Source: Stenotrophomonas sp. Iso1 (GTDB lineage: Bacteria > Pseudomonadota > Gammaproteobacteria > Xanthomonadales > Xanthomonadaceae). From it: a stretch of 64,000 nucleotides of DNA. A program made the translations under genes and the position numbers. Under the pieces are notes generated by a model. It was not told the origin of the DNA and did not search any database. It saw only the letters and a list, made by a program, of their open reading frames with translations. The DNA lies in NCBI RefSeq assembly GCF_027497995.1, contig NZ_JAODBT010000002.1:853470-917469 (forward strand). The letters are read 5' to 3'. Below, one piece after another: positions 35,793 through 46,931 of the stretch; the first letter of the stretch is position 1, and every line of letters starts with the position of its first letter.

Positions 35793-36113
35793 ATGCCTTC
35801 AACGCCCCAACACGAAAACGACCATGGCCTGCTGGTCGCCCCCAGCAAGCCCGAGCTCGCGCCTCCGCCGCAGTACCAGGTGATGTTGCTCAACGACGAC
35901 TACACACCTATGGACTTCGTTGTGACGGTGCTGCAGAACTTCTTCTCTATGGACATGGACCAGGCCACTCAGGTGATGCTGCACGTCCATACCCGTGGGC
36001 GGGGTGTTTGCGGTATTTACAGCCGCGAAGTAGCTGAAACCAAGGTCGCGCTGGTCAACGAGTTCTCTCGGATGAACCAACACCCGTTACTGTGCACGAT
36101 GGAGCGGGCCTGA
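35793..36113 (+). CDS. clpS: ATP-dependent Clp protease adaptor ClpS
   Basis: 106 residues. ClpS recognises N-degrons (Leu, Phe, Trp, Tyr) and hands the substrate to ClpA. The disordered N-terminal tail (about 25 residues) is followed by the conserved core: [20 protein letters not shown], with the NDDYTPM loop that lines the N-residue pocket, and the [20 protein letters not shown] segment. It is followed by clpA after 315 bp. Divergent on the other side is the nudJ-mnmA-hflD unit. Confidence 0.95.
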   Translation: MPSTPQHENDHGLLVAPSKPELAPPPQYQVMLLNDDYTPMDFVVTVLQNFFSMDMDQATQVMLHVHTRGRGVCGIYSREVAETKVALVNEFSRMNQHPLLCTMERA

Positions 36114-36428
36114 CGGCCCTCTTGTACAAGCTTGGCCAGGCAGGCCGCGCAGACAGTGCCCGGCGCTGCGCGGAAGCAGCCGTTGTGTCTGCCCAAACAG
36201 CTCGCAGCAACCCTCTGTTGACTGGGAAACAGCATCCCGTCCGAACACGCAATGGCCTGCCACGACCACGCAATGGCGGCCTTTTCGTGCCCAAAAAGCT
36301 GAATGCAGGATTCACGGGCCCCGGGTTTGCCGTTTTTTTCTAACGCGGCGTGTACATCGCCGTCGCTAGGGTGCTGGAAAACGCGAAGCAAGGCCGCATA
36401 TTGTCTTCAACCGTAACCGGAGTGCCTT
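36114..36428. other. clpS-clpA intergenic region
   Basis: These 315 bp hold a hairpin at 36254-36285 (GGCCTGCCA pairing with TGGCGGCC, one mismatch, then TTTT), a candidate clpS terminator that also includes a direct repeat of CACGCAATGGC. The remainder presumably holds the clpA promoter, but I could not identify one. No gene seen. Confidence 0.5.
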
Positions 36429-38708
36429 ATGTTCAGTAAAGACCTCGAGCAGACCATTGGTCAGTGCTACAAGCGCGCCCGGGAAGCCCGTCACGAGTAC
36501 ATGACGGTTGAACATTTGTTGTTGGCCCTGCTTGAAAATGCATCCGCCCAGGCTGTCCTGAAGGCTTCGGGCGCCGACCTTGAGCGCCTGCGCGCCGAGC
36601 TGGAGAAGGCGGTCAACGCCTCGGTGTCGATCCTGGCGGAAGACGATGGCCGCGACACCCAGCCCACGCTTGGCTTCCAGCGGGTGCTGCAGCGCGCCGT
36701 CTACCACGTGCAGTCCTCTGGAAAGAAGGAAGTCACTGGCGCCAATGTGCTGGTGGCGATCTTCGGCGAGAAGGAATCGCACGCGGTTTATTACCTCAAC
36801 CAGCAGGACGTGACCCGCCTGGACGTGGTCAATTACCTGTCCCACGGCGTCGCCAAGAGCGGCGACGAGGCCGACTCGTCAGGGTCGCTTGAGGGCGAAA
36901 GCCGCGTGGAAGGTGCCGACAGCGAGAGCAAGGGCGATTCGCTGGCCGAGTTCGCCAGCAACCTCAACGAACTGGCCATGGCCGGGCGGATCGATCCGCT
37001 GGTCGGTCGCCGTGACGAGATCGAACGCACCATCCAAGTGCTATGCCGCCGTCGTAAGAACAACCCGCTGTACGTGGGTGAGGCCGGCGTGGGCAAGACC
37101 GCCATCGCCGAGGGCCTGGCCAAGCGCATCGTCGATGGCGAAGTGCCGGCGGTGCTGGCCGATGCGGTCATCTATTCGCTGGATCTGGGCGCGTTGGTTG
37201 CAGGCACCAAGTACCGTGGCGATTTTGAGAAGCGCCTGAAGAACGTGATCAGCGCGCTGAAGAAGATCCCCAATGCGGTGCTGTTCATCGATGAGATCCA
37301 CACCATCATCGGCGCTGGCTCCGCCTCGGGCGGCACCATGGATGCCTCTAACCTGATCAAACCGGCACTGGCGTCGGGCGAGCTGCGCTGCATCGGTTCG
37401 ACCACGTTCCAGGAATACCGTGGCATCTTCGAGAAGGACCGTGCATTGGCACGTCGCTTCCAGAAGATCGACATTGTCGAGCCGACCATCAGTGAGACCT
37501 ACGAGATCCTGAAGGGCCTGCGCCCGAAGTACGAGGCGCACCACAGCGTCACCTACGGCGACGACGCCTTGCAGGCGGCAGTGGACCTGTCGGTCAAGCA
37601 CATCGGCGACCGGCTGCTGCCGGACAAGGCCATCGACGTGATCGACGAGGCGGGTGCGCGCCAGCAGTTGATGCCCGAGGGTCAGCGCAAGGCGCATATC
37701 GACATCGAGGAAATCGAAACCATCGTGGCCAAGATGGCGCGCATCCCGGCAAAGCAGGTCACCGCGACCGACAAGGATGTGCTCCGCCACCTGGAGCGCA
37801 ACCTGAAAATGGTGATCTTCGGCCAGGACCCGGCCATCGACAGCCTGGCCTCGGCCATCAAACTGTCGCGCTCGGGGCTGGGCAATCCGGAAAAGCCGAT
37901 CGGCAACTTCCTGTTCGCGGGCCCCACCGGTGTCGGCAAGACCGAGGTCACCCGCCAGTTGGCGCTGCAGTTGGGCATCGAGCTGGTGCGCTTTGATATG
38001 TCCGAATACATGGAGCCGCATTCGGTCAGCCGTTTGATCGGCGCACCTCCGGGCTATGTCGGTTTCGACCAGGGCGGCCTGCTGACCGAGAAAATCGTCA
38101 AGACGCCGCACTGCGTGCTGCTGCTGGATGAGGTGGAAAAGGCGCATCCGGACATCTTCAATATCCTGTTGCAGGTCATGGATCGCGGCATTCTCACCGA
38201 CACCAACGGGCGTGAAGCCAATTTCAAGAACGTAATCCTGGTGATGACCACCAATGCTGGTGCCACCCAGGCCGCGCGTCGTTCGATTGGCTTCACCAAG
38301 CAGAACCACGCCACCGATGCCATGGAGATCATCCGCAAAAGCTTCACGCCGGAGTTCCGCAACCGTCTGGATGCAGTGGTGCAGTTCCAGCCGCTGGGCT
38401 TCGAGCACATCCTACGCGTGGTGGACAAGTTCCTGATTGAGCTGGAAATGCTGCTGCAGGACAAGCACGTTTCGCTGTCGGCCACACCGGCGGCGCGCGA
38501 GTGGTTGGCACAGCATGGCTTCGACCCGGAAATGGGTGCCCGCCCGATGAGTCGCGTGATTCAGGACAAGATCAAGCGTCCGCTGGCTGACGAGTTGTTG
38601 TTTGGCAAATTGGTGGGCGGCGGCAAGGTCAGCATTGACGTGCGCGATGGCGAACTGGCAGTCGATACCCAGGCCGAGCCGGAGCATCTGTTGCCTGCGA
38701 CGGTGTAA
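36429..38708 (+). CDS. clpA: ATP-dependent Clp protease ATP-binding subunit ClpA
   Basis: 759 residues, the usual ClpA length. The N-domain ([20 protein letters not shown]) binds ClpS. AAA+ module 1 has Walker A GEAGVGKT at 217-224 and Walker [12 protein letters not shown]+ module 2 has Walker A GPTGVGKT at 498-505 and [10 protein letters not shown]. The ring unfolds substrates and feeds them to ClpP, which is not in this window. The clpS-clpA-infA-aat neighbourhood matches E. coli, joining the N-degron writer (aat), reader (clpS) and unfoldase (clpA). Confidence 0.97.
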   Translation: MFSKDLEQTIGQCYKRAREARHEYMTVEHLLLALLENASAQAVLKASGADLERLRAELEKAVNASVSILAEDDGRDTQPTLGFQRVLQRAVYHVQSSGKKEVTGANVLVAIFGEKESHAVYYLNQQDVTRLDVVNYLSHGVAKSGDEADSSGSLEGESRVEGADSESKGDSLAEFASNLNELAMAGRIDPLVGRRDEIERTIQVLCRRRKNNPLYVGEAGVGKTAIAEGLAKRIVDGEVPAVLADAVIYSLDLGALVAGTKYRGDFEKRLKNVISALKKIPNAVLFIDEIHTIIGAGSASGGTMDASNLIKPALASGELRCIGSTTFQEYRGIFEKDRALARRFQKIDIVEPTISETYEILKGLRPKYEAHHSVTYGDDALQAAVDLSVKHIGDRLLPDKAIDVIDEAGARQQLMPEGQRKAHIDIEEIETIVAKMARIPAKQVTATDKDVLRHLERNLKMVIFGQDPAIDSLASAIKLSRSGLGNPEKPIGNFLFAGPTGVGKTEVTRQLALQLGIELVRFDMSEYMEPHSVSRLIGAPPGYVGFDQGGLLTEKIVKTPHCVLLLDEVEKAHPDIFNILLQVMDRGILTDTNGREANFKNVILVMTTNAGATQAARRSIGFTKQNHATDAMEIIRKSFTPEFRNRLDAVVQFQPLGFEHILRVVDKFLIELEMLLQDKHVSLSATPAAREWLAQHGFDPEMGARPMSRVIQDKIKRPLADELLFGKLVGGGKVSIDVRDGELAVDTQAEPEHLLPATV

Positions 38709-38840
38709 GTGCGTGGGGAGGAGGAAGCGAGTGCTGGGGATGACGGAATACGCTCTCCCGTGCTCGCCGCCTGCTTAGCGTGCTCTCCGAACTCATAGAA
38801 ATGGTTTGCGCCGCGTTACCGAGACGATTCCCGCCGCAAG

Positions 38841-38876
38841 ATGCCCGTTTCGCGCTAGCCGCGACGCGGGCATTTT
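38841..38876 (+). terminator. Candidate clpA terminator
   Basis: ATGCCCG (38841-38847) pairs with CGGGCAT (to 38873), with an inner CGCG/CGCG helix, and is followed by TTTTCTTG. It lies 133 bp beyond the clpA stop. Confidence 0.6.
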
Positions 38877-39143
38877 CTTGTGTGGCGGTTATTCGTCCGA
38901 CGACTGAGCTTGGCCGGCGAATGTTTCTAGCCTTGCGGCGTGAGCTGCTCTTTCCGGGTGGCAGATGGCTGCCTGGCCTCTGTGTGCGAGGCGCACGTGG
39001 CTGCTGGCAGCGGTTCGCGGCGAAGCGCCACTTCGCGTTGCTTTTTCAACCTGCCGGAAGGGCGCCAAGTACCCACTTGCGTCATTCTCCGGGACGCGTT
39101 GTTTGTCCGGGTCACGCGGGCGATATCCACCGCGCGGGCACGC

Positions 39144-39174
39144 AAAAAAGCCAGCCACGAGGGCCGGCTTTTCT
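39144..39174 (-). terminator. infA terminator
   Basis: AAAAGCC-A-GCC pairs with GGC-C-GGCTTTT (one internal mismatch, 5-base loop). On the minus strand it ends in a run of U from the AAAAAA at 39144-39149. It begins 22 bp past the infA stop. Confidence 0.7.
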
Positions 39175-39196
39175 GGCTAACGCCTTGTTTACCGCA

Positions 39197-39415
39197 TTAT
39201 TTCATGCGGTAGGTGATACGGCCTTTGGTCAGGTCGTATGGCGTCATCTCGACCTTGACGCGGTCGCCGGTCAAGATGCGGATGTAGTTCTTACGCATGC
39301 GGCCGGAGATGTGGGCGATGATTTCATGCCCATTTTCCAGACGAACACGGAATGTGGTGTTCGGCAGCGTCTCGCTGACGGTGCCTTCGAACTCGATGGA
39401 GTCGTCTTTCGACAT
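39197..39415 (-). CDS. infA: Translation initiation factor IF-1
   Basis: 72 residues, the exact IF-1 length, an OB-fold that binds the 30S A site. [20 protein letters not shown] and [20 protein letters not shown] are the family sequence, and the protein ends KGRITYRMK. The start at 39415 is set by homology; the longer frame adds 26 non-family residues. It follows aat after 86 bp on the same strand. Confidence 0.97.
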   Translation of the reverse strand: MSKDDSIEFEGTVSETLPNTTFRVRLENGHEIIAHISGRMRKNYIRILTGDRVKVEMTPYDLTKGRITYRMK

Positions 39416-39501
39416 GTAGTCCTGTGCAGTTCTGCGGACGGCCCTTCTGGGCCTAAGGGCGGGGATTTTACGCCGAGACGCGCAATCATGCAAAGTTTGC
39501 G

Positions 39502-40251
39502 TTAAGCGGTTGCGGATTCAGCAAGGAATTGGGCGGAAAGCTCGCCAAACCGGCCTGTCCACGTACCCACTTCGGCGGGCTGCTGTACCAGCCTCCGCAT
39601 TTCGCGCAGGAAATCGGCGCGGGGCAGGTGCTCGGCACCCATCCGCATCAGGTGCGGGTTTTCGACCTGCGCATCGATCAACGGCCAGCCCCAGTCGTTC
39701 AGAGTGCGCGCCAGCGCGGCCAGCGCCACCTTGGAGCCGCCACTGCGGCGGCTGAACATGCTTTCGCCGAAAAACATCCGGCCGATTGCCACGCCATAGA
39801 TGCCACCGACCAGTTGCTCCTCGTCGAACACTTCCACCGAATGCGCATAACCGAGCCGGTGCAGTTCCACATAAGCGCGGTGCATGTCGTCGGTGATCCA
39901 GGTGCCATCCTGGCCGGGACGGGGTGCGTGCGCGCAGGCTTGCATCACTTCTGAGAACGCGGTGTCAGCGCGTATGCGCCATGACGATGCACGCAACGCT
40001 CGACGGAACCGCGAAGACAAATGCACGCTGTTGGTACGGAACACCATGCGTGGATCCGGCGACCACCACAGCAGCGGCTGGCCGTCCGAGAACCACGGAA
40101 AGATGCCGCCTGCGTAGGCGTTAAGCAGACGCAACGGGCTAAGGTCGCCGCCAATGGCGAGCAGCCCATCCGGTTCGCGCAGCGCGAGCTCGGCGGGTGG
40201 GAACGAAGCGTCACTGGCTTCGTCCAGCAGGAACGGGCCTTTGTTGCTCAT
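39502..40251 (-). CDS. aat: Leucyl/phenylalanyl-tRNA-protein transferase Aat
   Basis: 249 residues. Aat transfers Leu or Phe from aminoacyl-tRNA to N-terminal Lys/Arg of proteins, creating N-degrons for ClpS. Hallmarks: [80 protein letters not shown], and [20 protein letters not shown]. It overlaps the upstream GNAT-like gene by 4 bases and precedes infA. Confidence 0.96.
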   Translation of the reverse strand: MSNKGPFLLDEASDASFPPAELALREPDGLLAIGGDLSPLRLLNAYAGGIFPWFSDGQPLLWWSPDPRMVFRTNSVHLSSRFRRALRASSWRIRADTAFSEVMQACAHAPRPGQDGTWITDDMHRAYVELHRLGYAHSVEVFDEEQLVGGIYGVAIGRMFFGESMFSRRSGGSKVALAALARTLNDWGWPLIDAQVENPHLMRMGAEHLPRADFLREMRRLVQQPAEVGTWTGRFGELSAQFLAESATA

Positions 40252-41378
40252 GGCGTGTCCTGCGATTTGAAGGGGGAGTGACGTTGCAAGGTCGCGTGAT
40301 AGGCATTGACCTCGGCGCGTTCACGGGCACACCAATCACTTAGCGCGTTGCGGAACTCGGGATGTGCGATCCAATGGTGGCTGCGCACCTGGGTCGGCAG
40401 GAAGCCCCGCGCAAGCTTGTGTTCGCCCTGTGCACCCGGTTCGAAGCGATCCAATCCTTCGCGAAGACAGTACTCAATGCCTTGGTAGTAACAGGTTTCA
40501 AAGTGCAGGCCGGGTAGGGTGGCACCGCCCCAGTAGCGCCCGTAAAGCGTGTCGGCGCCGCGCAGGCACAATGCTCCGGCAATCGGTTCGTCATCCTGCA
40601 GGGCTAGAAACAGGACCAGCTGGCGCGGCAGTTGCGTCGCCAGATGCCGCAGGAACGGCAGCGTCAACGCAGGTGAATTGCCGTATTCGGCGAAGGTCTG
40701 CAGGTAAAACCCGTGCATCGCACGTAGTTCGTCAGCACTGGCATCGTCGCCATGACGGACGATGAAACGAATGCCGGCGCGGCTGACCTTGGCGCGTTCC
40801 TGGCGAATATTCTTGCGGTGTTTGTGGTCCATCGACGCGAGAAAATCATCGAAGCTCCGCCATTGTGGTTGTCGCTGCCACTGAAATTGCACGTCATTGC
40901 GTTGCAACCAAGCGTCATCGAACAATGCAGAGTCTTCGGCCAGATGGAAGTTGATATGCGCCGATGACAGCGTTTCGTTCTCTGCATGCGCGACGATGGC
41001 CGCGAGCAGGGCATGGCGATCCGCATCATTGCGGGCAAGCAGGCGCGGCCCGGTCACCGGCGAGTACGGCACGCCGCCCAGCCATTTCGGAAAATACTCC
41101 ATGCCGTGCCGCGCATAGGCGTTGGCCCATGCATGGTCGAACACGAATTCACCGTGCGAGTTGTGCTTGAGATAACCCGGCGCTGCTGCGATCAGTTCAT
41201 CGTCGCGCCACAAGGTCAGGTGCTGCGGCTGCCAGCCCCATTCCGGACGCAGACAGCCGTATTGCTCCAGTCCACTCAGGAACGCATGGCTGACGAAGGG
41301 ATTGCTCCCGTCGTGCAAAGCATCCCAGGCGGATGCCGGGACGAGTGCGAGTGATGCAAGAACCCGGAGTTCGGTCAT
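40248..41378 (-). CDS. GNAT/FemAB-like acyltransferase (peptidogalycan biosynthesis family, DUF482)
   Basis: 376 residues with no signal or membrane segment. Family features include NPFVSHAFLSGLEQYGC near the N-terminus, DHAWANAYARHGMEYFPKWL, FDDFLASMDHKHRKNIRQER and ALCLRGADTLYGRYWGG, ending with an EHKLARGFLPTQVRSHHWI segment. Members are annotated as COG3146 predicted N-acyltransferases, with no established substrate. It overlaps aat by 4 bases and shares one base with the metallophosphoesterase stop, so it is in a tight trxB-phosphoesterase-GNAT-aat run. Confidence 0.85.
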   Translation of the reverse strand: MTELRVLASLALVPASAWDALHDGSNPFVSHAFLSGLEQYGCLRPEWGWQPQHLTLWRDDELIAAAPGYLKHNSHGEFVFDHAWANAYARHGMEYFPKWLGGVPYSPVTGPRLLARNDADRHALLAAIVAHAENETLSSAHINFHLAEDSALFDDAWLQRNDVQFQWQRQPQWRSFDDFLASMDHKHRKNIRQERAKVSRAGIRFIVRHGDDASADELRAMHGFYLQTFAEYGNSPALTLPFLRHLATQLPRQLVLFLALQDDEPIAGALCLRGADTLYGRYWGGATLPGLHFETCYYQGIEYCLREGLDRFEPGAQGEHKLARGFLPTQVRSHHWIAHPEFRNALSDWCARERAEVNAYHATLQRHSPFKSQDTP

Positions 41379-42271
41379 CAGGGCCGCAGCTGTAACAGGT
41401 CGATCGTGGGTGGATTGAACAGCCGCAGAGGCAGGCCAATCTCACCAACACCACGGGTGGTGAACACTCGCACGGTGCCCTGCGGCGTCTGTGCGAATTG
41501 TTCGCCGCGATCAAAGCCGTACTGGCTGGGCATGACCTTGTGATATATCCAGGGAATGCGGATCTGCCCGCCATGGGTATGCCCGGCCAACAAGATGGCG
41601 GTCTCGCCAGGGTGCAGTTGCCTCGCGCTGTCAGGGTTGTGTGCGATCACGATCAGCGGACCATGTGCAGCGCCGGGAATGCGCAGAAAAGCGGGATCAT
41701 CCTTGCCGGCCCAACGGTCGCCCAGGCCGGCCCATTGGCGGCCGGCGGCATCGGTGAGGATCTGGCCTTCGATTACTTGCACTCCATGGGAGAGCAGGGC
41801 GGCGCGCAATGGCACTTCAAGATCGCGACCGGGCGGTTGCTGGTCGTGGTTGCCCAGAACGGCGTAGACCGGTTGATTGAGGCGCGCGAGCGGCGCGAAC
41901 AGATCCTGCAGTTCACTTGCCTTGGCCTCGTAGGTCAGGTCGCCAGCGATCACAACCGCATCCGCCGGCAACGTGTTGATCCGATCCACCAGCCGCTCCA
42001 GGAAACGCCGGTTCTTGTACACGCCCAAATGAATGTCGCTGATCAGCGCGATCCGCGCGGAAACGCCGGTGCCGGTGAGCGTGGTTTGCTCGACCTGGAT
42101 GATCTGCGGCTCGACGAAGCGCGCCCAGGCGAACAAACCGCAACCCAGAAAAAAAATGGCGAGCAGCCAACGATGTTGGCCGCCGCGCCAGCGCCACAAC
42201 AGCCAGGCGATGGCAGGGAAGACCAGCCAGCTGCCGTGAAACAGCAACTGCTTGATCAGCACCTTATCCAT
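41378..42271 (-). CDS. Membrane-anchored metallophosphoesterase
   Basis: 297 residues. Two N-terminal hydrophobic segments (about 10-25 and 34-52) anchor it. The calcineurin-like core follows with all metal motifs: SDIHLG, AGDLT, GNHD, AHNP and GHTHGGQ. The layout resembles YkuE/YaeI-type phosphodiesterases that act near the membrane, and UDP-diacylglucosamine hydrolase-like activity is possible but unproven. Its start is 24 bp after the trxB stop, and its stop shares one base with the next gene. Confidence 0.88.
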   Translation of the reverse strand: MDKVLIKQLLFHGSWLVFPAIAWLLWRWRGGQHRWLLAIFFLGCGLFAWARFVEPQIIQVEQTTLTGTGVSARIALISDIHLGVYKNRRFLERLVDRINTLPADAVVIAGDLTYEAKASELQDLFAPLARLNQPVYAVLGNHDQQPPGRDLEVPLRAALLSHGVQVIEGQILTDAAGRQWAGLGDRWAGKDDPAFLRIPGAAHGPLIVIAHNPDSARQLHPGETAILLAGHTHGGQIRIPWIYHKVMPSQYGFDRGEQFAQTPQGTVRVFTTRGVGEIGLPLRLFNPPTIDLLQLRP

Positions 42272-42295
42272 GCCGGCGGTTGCGAGTTCGGCTGA

Positions 42296-43426
<1,131 letters not shown>

Positions 43427-43428
43427 TC

Positions 43429-43452
43429 ACCGCCGCTATCCGGCGGTTTTTT
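43429..43452 (+). terminator. Orphan intrinsic terminator in the trxB-ftsK gap
   Basis: Plus-strand stem ACCGCCG (43429-43435) with CGGCGGT (43441-43447), loop CTATC, then T6 (43447-43452). It is a textbook rho-independent terminator, yet no plus-strand gene lies between trxB (opposite strand) and this point. Confidence 0.75.
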
Positions 43453-43562
43453 GGCGTTTTCTGTATCTGCGCAGTACAACAGTGTCTGCCGAGCGGATGA
43501 AACACCGCGTTCCGTCGTTTAATATCAAGCACTAACCGTGCATTTCTAAGGTCTGGTCAAAG

Positions 43563-45923
43563 GTGGCGAAACAGGTCCCGGAACGTGGCAAGAACTCCAG
43601 CGCGGGCGCGGGCGCCCGCAAGCAGGCTGCCGCGGTGGACAACCCCCGCCGGCACAAGCTGTGGCGCGATCTGGCGTTGATCGCCATCGCCCCAGCGCTG
43701 TTGTATCTGCTGGCGAGCCTTTTCACTTATTCACCCACAGACCCCGGCTGGTCCCAGGCCGGCTCGGTGGTTGCGCCCGTGCATAACGTGGGCGGGCGGG
43801 TGGGGGCGTGGATCGCCGATGTCATGCGGCAGTTGTTTGGTTATGTGGCCTACCTGATTCCACTCGTGCTGGCAGCAGTGGCGTGGATTGCCATGTTCGG
43901 CCTCAATCGTGAGGAGCGCGGCCAGGATGATCTGGGGCCTGCATTACGGCTGGTGGGCATCGTTGGTTTCCTGATCGGTGCCACCGGCTTCCTGTATCTG
44001 CGCCTGCCGCCGGGGGACGTTGCTCGTGCCGGTGGTGGCCTGGGTGTGCTGGTCGGCAAGTCGCTGCAGAGTGGTTTTGGCCCGGTCGGCAGCAATTTGT
44101 TCCTACTGGTGCTGCTGCTGACCTCAATCACTCTGGCGACCGGGCTGTCCTGGTTCCTGGTGATGGAGAAGATCGGCAAGTGGGTGTTGGCGCTCGGGCC
44201 GTTGTTGGCCAAAAAGACCGAACAGGCCAGCGAATGGCAGCAGACCCGCGTCATGCGCGAAGAGCGCGAGGAAGTACGCAAGGTCGATGCCGAAGTACGC
44301 GCCAAGCGCGAGCCGGTGAAGATCGAGCCGCGCCCGGCGCCGGTGATCGAAAAGAGCGACCGTGCCAAGCGCGAGACGCAGATTCCGATGTTCCAGGGTG
44401 TCAATGGCGACGGTTCGGATATCCCGCCGTTGGCCCTGCTGGATGATCCCAAGCCGCAGCCCAAGGGTTACGACGAGCAGACGCTGGAAACCCTGTCACG
44501 GCAGATCGAATTCAAGCTCAAGGATTTCCGCATCGATGCGGTCGTGGTCGGGGCGTATCCGGGCCCGGTGATCACCCGTTTCGAGATCGAACCCGCGCCG
44601 GGCATCAAGGTCAGCCAGATCAGTTCGCTGGACAAGGACATCGCACGCGGCCTGTCGGTGAAGTCGGTGCGCGTGGTGGATGTGATTCCGGGCAAATCGG
44701 TGGTCGGGCTGGAAATCCCCAATGTCACCCGCGAGATGATCTACCTGTCCGAGCTGTTGCGCTCGAAGGAATACGACAAGTCGACCAGTCCGCTGACCCT
44801 CGCACTGGGCAAGGACATTGCAGGCCGCCCGACCGTGGCTGATCTAGCCCGCATGCCGCACTTGCTGGTGGCCGGCACCACCGGTTCGGGCAAGTCGGTG
44901 GCTGTCAACGCGATGGTGCTGAGCCTGTTGTACAAGGCCAGCCCGAAAGACCTGCGCATGCTGATGATCGACCCGAAGATGCTGGAGCTGAGCGTCTATC
45001 AAGGCATCCCGCATCTGCTGGCACCGGTGGTCACCGACATGAAGGAGGCCGCCAACGGGCTGCGTTGGTGCGTGGCCGAGATGGAGCGCCGTTACAAACT
45101 GATGAGCGCCGTGGGCGTGCGCAACCTGGCCGGCTTCAACAAGAAGATCAAGGACGCCATCGACGCTGGTCAGCCGCTGATGGATCCACTGTTCAAGCCG
45201 AACCCGGAAATGGGCGAAGCACCGCGTCCGCTGGAGCCGCTGCCGTTCATCGTCATCTTCATCGACGAATTCGCCGACATGATGATGATCGTCGGCAAGA
45301 AGGTCGAAGAGCTGATCGCGCGTTTGGCACAGAAGGCGCGAGCGGCTGGCATCCATTTGATCCTGGCCACGCAGCGCCCGTCGGTGGACGTGATCACCGG
45401 CCTGATCAAGGCCAACATCCCGACCCGCATCGCGTTCCAGGTCAGTTCCAAGATCGATTCGCGCACAATCCTTGACCAGTCCGGCGCCGAGGCGCTGCTG
45501 GGCAATGGCGACATGTTGTATCTGCCGCCGGGCACCGCGCTGCCAGATCGTGTGCACGGTGCGTTTGTGTCTGATGAGGAAGTGCACCGCGTGGTCGAGC
45601 ACCTCAAGGCCAGCGGTCCTGCCGACTACATCATGGGCGTGCTGGACGAAGTGCAGACCATGGGTGACGGCATCGTGGTTGGCGCCACCGGCCTGCCGGA
45701 GTCCAGCAGCGGCGGCGGCGATGAATCTGACCCGTTGTATGACGAAGCCCTGCGCATTGTCACCGAAACCCGCCGCGCCTCGATTTCCGGTGTACAACGG
45801 CGCTTGAAGATCGGCTACAACCGCGCCGCGCGCCTGATTGAGGCGATGGAAGCGGCGGGCGTCGTCAGCCCACCGGAACACAACGGCGACCGTTCGGTAT
45901 TGGCGCCGCCCCCGCCGAAATAA
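43563..45923 (+). CDS. ftsK: DNA translocase FtsK
   Basis: 786 residues from a GTG. Four or more N-terminal transmembrane helices (about 35-60, 90-115, 130-150, 178-202) anchor it at the septum. A short charged linker (about 215-290) is followed by the motor with Walker A GTTGSGKS at 438-445 and Walker [15 protein letters not shown]. The C-terminal winged-helix gamma domain ([20 protein letters not shown] ... [17 protein letters not shown]) reads the polar KOPS sequences. It pumps DNA and activates XerCD at dif. It is much shorter than E. coli FtsK because the linker is short, as is usual in xanthomonads. It is followed by lolA. Confidence 0.96.
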   Translation: MAKQVPERGKNSSAGAGARKQAAAVDNPRRHKLWRDLALIAIAPALLYLLASLFTYSPTDPGWSQAGSVVAPVHNVGGRVGAWIADVMRQLFGYVAYLIPLVLAAVAWIAMFGLNREERGQDDLGPALRLVGIVGFLIGATGFLYLRLPPGDVARAGGGLGVLVGKSLQSGFGPVGSNLFLLVLLLTSITLATGLSWFLVMEKIGKWVLALGPLLAKKTEQASEWQQTRVMREEREEVRKVDAEVRAKREPVKIEPRPAPVIEKSDRAKRETQIPMFQGVNGDGSDIPPLALLDDPKPQPKGYDEQTLETLSRQIEFKLKDFRIDAVVVGAYPGPVITRFEIEPAPGIKVSQISSLDKDIARGLSVKSVRVVDVIPGKSVVGLEIPNVTREMIYLSELLRSKEYDKSTSPLTLALGKDIAGRPTVADLARMPHLLVAGTTGSGKSVAVNAMVLSLLYKASPKDLRMLMIDPKMLELSVYQGIPHLLAPVVTDMKEAANGLRWCVAEMERRYKLMSAVGVRNLAGFNKKIKDAIDAGQPLMDPLFKPNPEMGEAPRPLEPLPFIVIFIDEFADMMMIVGKKVEELIARLAQKARAAGIHLILATQRPSVDVITGLIKANIPTRIAFQVSSKIDSRTILDQSGAEALLGNGDMLYLPPGTALPDRVHGAFVSDEEVHRVVEHLKASGPADYIMGVLDEVQTMGDGIVVGATGLPESSSGGGDESDPLYDEALRIVTETRRASISGVQRRLKIGYNRAARLIEAMEAAGVVSPPEHNGDRSVLAPPPPK

Positions 45924-46016
45924 ACATCCGGGCGGCATTCACATTCGAATTGCCGCCCATTCAGATTGAAAGAGGCAGACTCTGCCTCACTCCATCCATC
46001 CAGATCGCGACCCGCC

Positions 46017-46655
46017 ATGAATGCTTTCCTGCGCCATTCGTTTATTGCTGTTGCTTTGGCCTGCACCGGTGTTGCGGCAAACGCCCATGCCGGCGCCCGT
46101 GACGACCTGAAGACCTTCACCACCGGCCTTCGCGGACTAGATGGACAGTTCTCGCAGCAGGTGTTTGATGCTCGCGGCAAGCTGAAGGAAACCTCCAGCG
46201 GCCGTGTTGCACTGTCGGCGCCGCGCTTGTTCCGCTGGGAATACACCCTTCCGCATCCCCAGCTGATCGTCGCTGACGGCGCAAAAGTGTGGGTGTACGA
46301 GCCGGACCTGGAGCAGGCCACGGTGCGTGAGCAGGGCGCTGAAGAACAGAACAGCCCACTGACCGCGCTGATCAATCCGGCTCTGCTGGAGCGCCAATAC
46401 GACCTCAGCGAAGAAGCCGCGCCGCGCGACGGCATGCAGTGGCTTTCGCTCACCCCCAAGCGTGAAACAGAAGCCAGCTTCCAATACGCCGCTTTGGGCT
46501 TTACCGCTGGCGGCTTGAGCCGCATGGAAGTGGTAGACGCGGTGGGCCAGCGCACCATCATTGATTTCAGTGCTTGGAAGAAGAATCCCGGCTTTGCTGC
46601 AGGCACGTTCCGTTTCGTGCCAGGCAAGGATGTGGACGTCATTGGCGAGCGCTAA
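46017..46655 (+). CDS. lolA: Outer-membrane lipoprotein carrier LolA
   Basis: 212 residues with a signal peptide (MNAFLRHSFIAVALACTGVA, cleavage near NAHA). LolA accepts lipoproteins from LolCDE and carries them across the periplasm to LolB. Family features: LDGQFSQQVFDARGKLKETS, RLFRWEYTLPHPQLIVADG, KVWVYEPDLEQATVR. The start at 46017 begins the signal peptide; the 17-codon extension is rejected. ftsK lies 93 bp upstream, and the ftsK-lolA-rarA order is the same as in E. coli. Confidence 0.94.
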   Translation: MNAFLRHSFIAVALACTGVAANAHAGARDDLKTFTTGLRGLDGQFSQQVFDARGKLKETSSGRVALSAPRLFRWEYTLPHPQLIVADGAKVWVYEPDLEQATVREQGAEEQNSPLTALINPALLERQYDLSEEAAPRDGMQWLSLTPKRETEASFQYAALGFTAGGLSRMEVVDAVGQRTIIDFSAWKKNPGFAAGTFRFVPGKDVDVIGER

Positions 46656-46778
46656 CTCTGGCTTTTAGGGCCGGAGTGCCGGGTAAATCCCTTCTGGCGC
46701 GCCGTGAGAAAGGCATTCACTTATGCCCCGGCGTGAGCGCCTTCGAAGGACAGCAGAGCAGTGGTTGGCAAATTGCAG

Positions 46779-46807
46779 CCCCCTCAACCCGCCCGCCGGA
46801 GAGGGGT
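46779..46807. repeat. Intergenic repeat (CCCTCAACCC...GGGGTT type)
   Basis: A short hairpin-forming element (AACCC pairing with GGGTT around GCCCGCCGGAGA) in the 276-bp lolA-rarA gap. It is of the same wording family as the elements at 16688-16735 and 20701-20818. Confidence 0.45.
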
Positions 46808-46931
46808 TCAGTGCCAATCGGGCCTTGCCAGGGCAGGGGCCTTCGTTGCCGCGTTCTTGATCTTTGGCTGAGACACCATGCTGATGCGTTGCCGGCGTGG
46901 AGCTATGAAGTGACCGCGTTAGAATGTCGAC

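Larger units (their letters stand above)
38709..39196. other. clpA-infA intergenic region
   Basis: 488 bp between convergent genes. It contains a plus-strand terminator at 38841-38876 and a minus-strand terminator at 39144-39174. Between them lies a further small hairpin, GCGAAG/CTTCGC at 39020-39036, followed by GTTGCTTTTT. Unlike E. coli, no tRNA-Ser gene is seen here. No convincing reading frame. Confidence 0.55.

Noticed and set aside
37041..38408. 455-codon minus-strand frame inside clpA
   Set aside because: Lies opposite the highly conserved ClpA motor; no ribosome site and no known motifs.
38709..39196. tRNA-Ser gene expected from E. coli synteny
   Set aside because: No cloverleaf or TTCGANNCC-type arm found by eye.
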